In this document: piece by piece, positions 1 to 4,406 of the stretch
How positions within the stretch are numbered: the first letter of the stretch is position 1
How the letters are laid out: every line of letters starts with the position of its first letter
The notes under the pieces: model-generated
Databases searched by the model: none
The model's input: only the letters and a program-made list of their open reading frames with translations
What the model was told of the DNA's origin: nothing
Source of the DNA: an uncultured Verrucomicrobiota bacterium
GTDB lineage: Bacteria > Verrucomicrobiota > Kiritimatiellia > RFP12 > UBA1067
Direction of reading: 5' to 3'
NCBI GenBank assembly: GCA_947305585.1
Contig: CAMZDY010000009.1
Span: 1 to 22,367 of the forward strand
DNA length: 22,367 nt
Position numbers and translations under genes: made by a program

Positions 1-288
1 CTCGGTGAAATCCTGCGAGGAGAACGAGAGTATCGGCGCGCACTTCGTGGAGCCTGCAACCTCAATATAGCCAGACGGCGCGAGGTGGACGATCCAGAGC
101 GAGCCGCGTTGCTCAACATTTTCAACGCTGCAACCGGCAAGAACTCTCTTCGCCACGCTGCTATTAGACAAGAAGCCTGAGGCGGCCGACATTGCCGTAT
201 CTTGATCTACAACCGCAGCCTGTGCAACGATACCAATGCCCAAAACCGCAGTCAGGGCCAACCAAGCCAGCTTCGTTTGATTACTCAT
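1..288 (-). CDS. Secreted protein with streptopain-inhibitor-like N-terminus (partial, runs off left edge)
   Basis: The 96 visible codons are the N-terminal part of a secreted protein; the stop lies beyond the window. Residues 1-25 form a signal peptide (basic start, hydrophobic run, likely cleavage after AQA). The mature part has the pattern A..A..FL, then LWIVHLAPSGYIEVAG, then APILSFSSQDF. This resembles the pro-region/inhibitor domain found ahead of C10 (streptopain-type) cysteine peptidases, where a GY/F-I-V-V-S segment is followed by P-V-L-x-F/Y-S. The missing part may therefore be a peptidase or a surface protein, but that cannot be seen. The start is ATG at 288, with AGGTG about 5 nt upstream and its own promoter at 316-345. 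Codon use is visibly less GC-rich at third positions than in the housekeeping genes (many GTT, CAA, AAT), which may indicate a later arrival. Domain call is by motif recognition only. Confidence 0.6.
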   Translation of the reverse strand, partial: MSNQTKLAWLALTAVLGIGIVAQAAVVDQDTAMSAASGFLSNSSVAKRVLAGCSVENVEQRGSLWIVHLAPSGYIEVAGSTKCAPILSFSSQDFTE

Positions 289-303
289 GTTTCACCTCGC
301 TAG

Positions 304-345
304 ATTATATTGTATATTATATCATATTCCGGCCCGAAAAGTCAA
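304..345 (-). promoter_or_regulatory. Sigma70-type promoter of the 1-288 gene
   Basis: On the minus strand a -35 TTGACT (340-345) is followed after 18 bp by an extended -10, TGA-TATAAT (hexamer at 316-321, TG at 323-324). A second TATAAT lies at 304-309 and could serve as an alternative -10 or as AT-rich leader. Transcription from the first -10 would begin near 309, leaving a leader of about 20 nt that contains the AGGTG ribosome site. The 13-bp core TATGATATAATAT is identical to the promoters before lpxI and purA. Confidence 0.75.
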
Positions 346-378
346 GCGAAATCTGCCCAAATCGGTAAATTAGTTCTC

Positions 379-392
379 GCGAGCAAGCTCGC
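379..392. repeat. Short perfect inverted repeat (hairpin)
   Basis: GCGAG, a 4-nt loop CAAG, then CTCGC form a perfect 5-bp stem that extends to a 14-bp palindrome. It sits between the promoter at 316-345 and the phased repeat array. There is no T-run on either side, so it is not a convincing intrinsic terminator. It might be an operator or a remnant of a REP-like element. Role unknown. Confidence 0.35.
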
Positions 393-464
393 TGATCCCG
401 TCCAAATAGTCCCATTCTGTCCTACCTAGGGATATTCCCATCGTCCTGCCAAAGTCATGCAAAA

Positions 465-605
465 TATGACACCATTTTATCTTTAAGGTGACACCTTTTG
501 ACCTCTAGGGTGACACCTTTTGACCTCTAGGGTGACACCTTTTATATCAAACGGTGTCACATTTTACCACAAAAGGTGTCACCTTTCACATCATTTGGTG
601 ACACC
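465..605. repeat. Seven near-palindromic 9-mers (GGTGWCACC) phased at exactly 22 bp
   Basis: The 9-mers start at 465, 487, 509, 531, 553, 575 and 597, each exactly 22 bp after the last. Five are perfect GGTG-A/T-CACC (487, 509, 531, 575, 597). The copies at 465 (TATGACACC) and 553 (GGTGTCACA) are degenerate. Copies with central A and with central T are reverse complements of each other, so orientation switches at 553 and 575 while the spacing is kept. Of the 13-bp spacers only two are identical (TTTTGACCTCTAG, after 487 and after 509); the others are diverged but AT-rich, most opening with TTTT. The array lies in the non-coding stretch between the STAS gene and the unit D promoter. Because centres stay in register despite spacer divergence, the spacing looks selected, as for a row of protein-binding sites. 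Function unknown. Confidence 0.9.
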
Positions 606-634
606 TTAAGTATCATATCCGCCTCCCAGACCGG

Positions 635-892
635 TCAGACGCATGCGTAAACCGTACGGCAAGGGCCTTTTTGGCCCGACTCTTCCATGTGCCGACGGAA
701 TGTGGCGGAGGGGTCGCTCCCGGCATAAACCTGCATCGTCCGGCCGCCTTCGATCTCGTGGTATTCCGGCCAAGGCACCCGGACCAGATGATTGTTGCCG
801 TCGCCGCCAATACAGTTCACCTCTTCGGACTGCTGCACCGCGCTGTAGCCGGTCGTCGAAACACTTCTCCGCCAGTCGAGCGAACTTTGCTT
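635..892 (-). pseudogene. 85-codon open frame directly after the STAS stop (unassigned; remnant or small gene)
   Basis: Immediately after the TGA that ends the STAS gene (893-895) the same frame stays open for 85 codons to a TGA at 635. The codon choice is GC3-rich, like the real genes here, and the predicted peptide has a protein-like composition (for example VRVPWPEYHEIEGGRT in the middle and a Cys-containing end GPCRTVYACV). The first ATG inside the frame is about midway; a GTG at 836-838 is possible but has no ribosome site. It could be the lost C-terminal part of a longer protein, a small independent gene, or chance. No family is recognised. TGA is used as a normal stop by many genes here, so general recoding is unlikely. 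Confidence 0.3.
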
Positions 893-1186
893 TCACACCA
901 GATTGAAGATGCCGGAGAAGCCGGTGATGTCGAATACGCCCATCACCACCTCCTGTACGTGGGCGATCTTCAGCGTGCCGCCCCGCGACAACATCGCTTT
1001 GTGGGCGCACAGCAAAACACGCAGTCCGGCCGAACTCATATAGGGCACTCCGGCCAAATCGAGCACCACCTCTTTGGCGTCACCGAACTTGAGCCCCGCC
1101 TCGAGCTCCGGCGCGGTTACGGTGTCGACGCGTCCGGTGACGGCGATCGTCAGCCGGTCGCCATTGACGGAAGTCTTAAGCTCCAT
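893..1186 (-). CDS. STAS-domain protein, anti-sigma-factor antagonist type
   Basis: This 97-residue protein is a single STAS domain. The N-terminal strand region ends in TGRVDTVTAPELE, and the segment VVLDLAGVPYMSSAGLRVLL is the hallmark of anti-sigma antagonists of the SpoIIAA/RsbV type, in which the serine of the D/S-S-(A/S)-G-L motif (here the second Ser of MSSAGL) is phosphorylated by a partner kinase. The C-terminus (FDITGFSGIFNLV) stops about 10-15 residues earlier than in typical family members. The start ATG at 1186 lies inside the end of the membrane protein gene (11-bp overlap), so the two are probably translationally coupled. No kinase or phosphatase partner is visible, so the switch partner must be elsewhere. 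The role in partner switching is inferred from the family. Confidence 0.85.
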   Translation of the reverse strand: MELKTSVNGDRLTIAVTGRVDTVTAPELEAGLKFGDAKEVVLDLAGVPYMSSAGLRVLLCAHKAMLSRGGTLKIAHVQEVVMGVFDITGFSGIFNLV

Positions 1187-1811
1187 GATCCGTTCCCGCG
1201 TTCCGGCGAAGGTAGCAGAAGAATTCGACCGTCCAGACCAGCACCATCATATAGCCGAAAAGCTCGACCGATTCTTCGGTGAAGCGCTTGAAGGAGTGCC
1301 AGGAGCCGTCGGCCGCGCCGGTGCCTTCCGCCAGAGTCTTCCAGAATTTCTTGTAGCCGATGACGCGCGAAAAGCCGAGGATCGTGAAGACGCCCAGCAT
1401 CAGAAGCGCGGAATCGGGGGCTTTCACCATCGCCTCGAGTCCGGCAAGGATCGTGTCACGCCGCTTGAAGGCCACGAACAGCGCGGACAGGGTGAGCACG
1501 CCCACCGGCACCACCCAGAAACCGTGCACCACCTGGTCGAAAAGCGCATCCTGCTCCCGGATGGCCATGTCGAGGAAGAAAACACCCGCGAGGAGCAGCC
1601 CCGCCGTCAGGTCGCGACGGATACAGGCCGCGCAGATGAGCGCGCAGCCGGAAACGGTAAGCGCCACGAACTGGCACCACTCCACGATGCCGTTCTCCTC
1701 GCACGGCTGATGGAGACCCATCACGTCGCCGATCATGGCCGCGAGACTGATCACCACCATCCCCAAAAGCGGCAACGCCGGAACCGCAAGCTTGACGATA
1801 CGTTTGAACAT
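1176..1811 (-). CDS. Six-helix integral membrane protein, unknown function
   Basis: The 211-residue product has about six hydrophobic helices (around residues 8-28, 44-64, 66-84, 94-114, 134-153 and 183-203). Charged or polar motifs lie near helix ends: ENGIVEW before helix 2, REQDALFD and HGFW around helix 3-4, and FTEESVELFGY before the last helix. Repeated acidic residues and His near membrane boundaries suggest a conserved family rather than random sequence, but no name can be given. The ATG at 1811 follows the serpin stop by one base, and the serpin's last codons (GGGGAGG) provide its ribosome site. It overlaps the STAS gene by 11 bp. Serpin, membrane protein and STAS protein therefore read as one coupled cassette; a function cannot be assigned. 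Confidence 0.75.
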   Translation of the reverse strand: MFKRIVKLAVPALPLLGMVVISLAAMIGDVMGLHQPCEENGIVEWCQFVALTVSGCALICAACIRRDLTAGLLLAGVFFLDMAIREQDALFDQVVHGFWVVPVGVLTLSALFVAFKRRDTILAGLEAMVKAPDSALLMLGVFTILGFSRVIGYKKFWKTLAEGTGAADGSWHSFKRFTEESVELFGYMMVLVWTVEFFCYLRRNAGTDHGA

Positions 1812-1812
1812 A

Positions 1813-2970
1813 TTACCTCCCCGTGTATTGGCCCATGACGAGCATGGACTTGGTGGGTTCGTGATAGACGAAAAAGACGAACGGATGGTTCAAGACGAAC
1901 GAATGGACCGCATGGCCGTTTTTGTCCAGATGGACCTTCTTGTCCGCCGGTTTCGTCCGGAGCGGTTCCGCGTCCATCCCCTGCTCGTCGAGCCGGAAGC
2001 GGACAACCTGCCGGAAGTCCTTGCCCGGCAATTCGCCGTTGAGCTTGAGATAGCCCTTGACAGGGAACTTGCACTGGCCCATCGCACCGGTAAGATCGAT
2101 CGAGCTCGTGAGGTCCATCGTCGGTATGGCCACCACTGCCGGACCCTTGTAGACGCCGGGCTCGGTTATGGACCCCATCACCGCCAGCAGATCGTCGATG
2201 TTCTTGCTCGAAATCTGCTCGCGCACCGTCTTGAGGTCGGCATCGGAATCGGGAATCGCCGCATAGAACCAGGCGCCGTCGGCCATCGGGATGCGCCCGA
2301 GCGTGAAGTTCTTGGCCTTGTAAAGCTCAATCACGCGAATATCGCACATCATATCGGTCAAGACGCGATTTTTCTGGTCGGCAGGAACGGGGAAGAAGGC
2401 CCGCTTGCGTCGGTTCTCGGTCGGGAACGGCTCTTCCCAGCTGAGACGTATGCTCGCGAGTTCGTAGAAGGAGTTGCGCTCCGACTTGGCCGTTTCGAGC
2501 GGGATTTCGAAATCTTCCATATCCCCTTCCATCATGGCGCGAAACCAACTCTCGATGCCATCTTTGGGGAAGGAGAGACCGATCTCGGCCTGGAATTCGC
2601 GCTGCAGCTCCTGGGCGTAGGCGGGAGAGACGTTGCGGAAGCCCGGCACCAGAAAGGCGCGCGCGGAAACATAGGAAATGCGGTTGGTGGCCGCGCCGTC
2701 GCGAAGCCGGGCGAGCATGGGAACGTAAGTGCCTTCCAGTCCGGTCAAGACGCCCAGAGTCTCCGCGAAATGCGCTTTGGTGATCGGTTCGAAGGCGTTG
2801 GCCATCAGGACGGAGTCGAACTCGAATCCGAGCGGCGAGAACACCTTATTGCCGTTTTCGCCGGCCGACACACTTGCATTGAAGGCGTCCACGCCGAATC
2901 CTACCGTTCTCCCCGCCCAGACCGAGCCGGAGATGCCCAACACCGCGAGGACTGCAATTAGCTTTTTCAT
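1813..2970 (-). CDS. Secreted serpin-family protein
   Basis: This is a 385-residue serpin with a signal peptide (residues 1-19, cleavage after VWA) and no lipobox, so it should be secreted or periplasmic. Serpin landmarks appear in order: NKVFSPLGFEF (helix B region), LSWEEPF (the W-x-x-PF motif), AIPTMDLTSSIDLT, the hinge FRLDEQGMDAEPL (about 326-337) and the C-terminal NHPFVFFVYHEPTKSMLVMGQ (361 onward). Length and order are normal. The hinge deviates: after E-Q-G the P14 threonine is Met and P12-P9 is Ala-Glu-Pro-Leu instead of small residues. In inhibitory serpins small residues there permit loop insertion, so this protein may be non-inhibitory or unusual. A strong ribosome site (AAGGAG) precedes the ATG, and the gene is 16 bp after the phosphoesterase. 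Confidence 0.85.
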   Translation of the reverse strand: MKKLIAVLAVLGISGSVWAGRTVGFGVDAFNASVSAGENGNKVFSPLGFEFDSVLMANAFEPITKAHFAETLGVLTGLEGTYVPMLARLRDGAATNRISYVSARAFLVPGFRNVSPAYAQELQREFQAEIGLSFPKDGIESWFRAMMEGDMEDFEIPLETAKSERNSFYELASIRLSWEEPFPTENRRKRAFFPVPADQKNRVLTDMMCDIRVIELYKAKNFTLGRIPMADGAWFYAAIPDSDADLKTVREQISSKNIDDLLAVMGSITEPGVYKGPAVVAIPTMDLTSSIDLTGAMGQCKFPVKGYLKLNGELPGKDFRQVVRFRLDEQGMDAEPLRTKPADKKVHLDKNGHAVHSFVLNHPFVFFVYHEPTKSMLVMGQYTGR

Positions 2971-2986
2971 TTAAGCTCCTTCGTAT

Positions 2987-3718
2987 TCATTCGCCCAACG
3001 CCAACCGTTCCGCGAGCCGCGCAGGGAGTCCGGCCCGGAGGATGCGCTCCTGGGCGGCCTGCACGTCGTACTCGAGACGTTTGAAGCGGACCATGCGCGT
3101 AGTGGGATCATAGATCACATAGGCGGCCCGGGGATCCCCGTCGCGCGGCTGGCCGACGCTCCCCACATTGATGAAATACTTGCGCCCGACCGGAAGCTTG
3201 AAATCTTGCGGATCGATGCGGTAGACGCCGCTCACCTGCTTTTCGTAGATCATCGGCACGTGGGTGTGGCCGTGAAAGCAGAGCGGCGCTTTCTGGCAGA
3301 TGAAGTTCGCCTCGGCCTGGAAATGGTCGAACACGTAGCCGAAGGTTTCGGGACGGTCCATCGTGGAATGGACGAGCGCAATGCCCATCTTGGTTTCCAC
3401 GAACGGCAGGTCGAAGAGCCACTGGATCTCCTCGTCGGTCAACTGTTCGCGCGTCCACTGCACGACGGCTGCGGCGTTGGGGTGGAAGTCTTCGAGGTTC
3501 TGTTCGGAGGCCACGTAGTGGTCGTGGTTGCCTTTCACCACCGGACAGCCCAAGTCGCGCACGATCTTCATGCACTCCGAGGGGGCGGCGTTGTAGCCCA
3601 CCACGTCGCCGGTGCAGAGGAAGTCGGTTACGCCCTCTTTGCGGCAGTCGTCCAGCACCACGTTGAGCGCTTCGATGTTGGCGTGGATATCTCCCAGTAT
3701 CGCGAATATTCTGGCCAT
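2987..3718 (-). CDS. Calcineurin-like metallophosphoesterase (YfcE/MJ0936-like)
   Basis: The 243-residue protein carries the two-metal phosphoesterase signature in full: GDIHAN (Asp10, His12), GDVVGYN (Asp38), GNHDH (63-67), a later HSTMD histidine, and HGHTH. These ligands bind two divalent metals that hydrolyse phosphomono- or diesters. The compact cytosolic form without signal peptide matches the YfcE/MJ0936 group, for which phosphodiesterase activity on small substrates is known; the true substrate here is not evident. The gene begins about 20 bp after ispD with only a weak ribosome site, and is followed after 16 bp by the serpin gene, so it is probably part of the lpxI-secA unit. Confidence 0.85.
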   Translation of the reverse strand: MARIFAILGDIHANIEALNVVLDDCRKEGVTDFLCTGDVVGYNAAPSECMKIVRDLGCPVVKGNHDHYVASEQNLEDFHPNAAAVVQWTREQLTDEEIQWLFDLPFVETKMGIALVHSTMDRPETFGYVFDHFQAEANFICQKAPLCFHGHTHVPMIYEKQVSGVYRIDPQDFKLPVGRKYFINVGSVGQPRDGDPRAAYVIYDPTTRMVRFKRLEYDVQAAQERILRAGLPARLAERLALGE

Positions 3719-3738
3719 AAAGGTCTTTTGAGGGTGTT

Positions 3739-4404
3739 TTATTTGAGTAGGGCCACCGCAATCTGCAGATCCTCGACCGTCGTGATCTTCAGATTGGGCT
3801 GGTTCGTTTCGAAAATCCTTACTTTCTCGCCGCTTTTCTCGACCACCATGCAGTCGTCGGTGTACTCCTTCTTGCCGGCCGACTTGTAGGCCTTCTTGAG
3901 CACGCCGACGGGGAACACCTGGGGCGTCTGCACCTGATAGAGGTCTTCGCGCGACACGGTGCTCACGATCTCCTTCTTGTCCACCTTCTTGATGGTGTCG
4001 ATAACCTTGTGGCCAACCGTCACCGGACCTCCGGCTTGGGCGTCCTTCACGACTGCGGTCACGAGCTCGGGCGTGATTAGCGGCCTCGCGCCGTCATGCA
4101 CCAGCACGTAGGTGGTGTCGGCATCGCACTCGTTGAGCCCGGCCTGCACCGACTCCTGCCGGCGCGTGCCGCCCGCCACCACCTTCATGAGCTTGGAAAT
4201 GCCGAACGTCTTGGCGAGCGCGGTGGCCCCCAGAATCTGTTCCTTGCGCACCACGAGGATGATGCGGTCAACCGCCTTGCTGCGTTCGAGCGCCAAGAGC
4301 GACCACGCCACTACTGGCTTGCCGCAAAGCGACATGAACGCCTTGTCGCTGCCAGCTCCCATGCGGGTCGACTTGCCCGCCGCCACCACTATTGCCGTAA
4401 CCAT
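3739..4404 (-). CDS. ispD: 2-C-methyl-D-erythritol 4-phosphate cytidylyltransferase
   Basis: IspD joins CTP and methylerythritol phosphate in the non-mevalonate isoprenoid pathway, supplying precursors for the undecaprenyl carrier made by UppS in the same window. The 221-residue protein opens with VVAAGKSTRMG (nucleotide-binding loop; Gly-x-Gly relaxed to Lys-Ser-Thr), has VHDGARPL around residue 102, QTPQVF near 169, and YTDDCMVVE near the end. Length is typical. The frame is open far upstream inside secA, but homology starts at the ATG at 4404, which follows the secA TAG by two bases and has a purine-rich AGGGGG upstream. No ispF is attached or adjacent, unlike in many genomes. Confidence 0.95.
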   Translation of the reverse strand: MVTAIVVAAGKSTRMGAGSDKAFMSLCGKPVVAWSLLALERSKAVDRIILVVRKEQILGATALAKTFGISKLMKVVAGGTRRQESVQAGLNECDADTTYVLVHDGARPLITPELVTAVVKDAQAGGPVTVGHKVIDTIKKVDKKEIVSTVSREDLYQVQTPQVFPVGVLKKAYKSAGKKEYTDDCMVVEKSGEKVRIFETNQPNLKITTVEDLQIAVALLK

Positions 4405-4406
4405 CT

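Larger units (their letters stand above)
289..892. other. Long intergenic stretch at the accessory end
   Basis: This roughly 600-bp stretch holds the promoter of the leftmost gene (304-345), a short hairpin (379-392), the 22-bp-phased repeat array (465-605) and, on the minus strand from 892 to 635, an open frame that continues the STAS frame after its stop codon. Outside these the segment 393-464 shows nothing recognisable. No tRNA, transposase remnant or clear terminator was seen. Confidence 0.6.

Noticed and set aside
465..605. Phased repeats as a CRISPR array
   Set aside because: The 9-bp repeats are near-palindromic, orientation changes, spacers are 13 bp and partly identical, and no cas genes are seen.
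465..605. Phased repeats as a replication-origin iteron set
   Set aside because: No initiator gene, DnaA boxes or clear AT-rich unwinding element next to it, and repeat orientation is mixed; cannot be supported, although a 22-bp period is compatible.
663..677. Perfect small hairpin GGGCC-TTTTT-GGCCC as a terminator
   Set aside because: Only 5 bp, no T-run after it on either strand, and it falls inside a possibly coding stretch.
893..895. TGA read as a sense codon in the STAS gene
   Set aside because: Many genes in the window end in TGA at coupled junctions (ATGA, TGATG), so TGA is an ordinary stop here.
606..1010. An Arg-rich minus-strand frame overlapping the STAS gene
   Set aside because: It overlaps the well-supported STAS gene in another frame and has a biased, Arg-rich composition.
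1735..2961. A 408-codon plus-strand frame opposite the serpin
   Set aside because: Antisense shadow of the serpin; no recognisable motifs or ribosome site.
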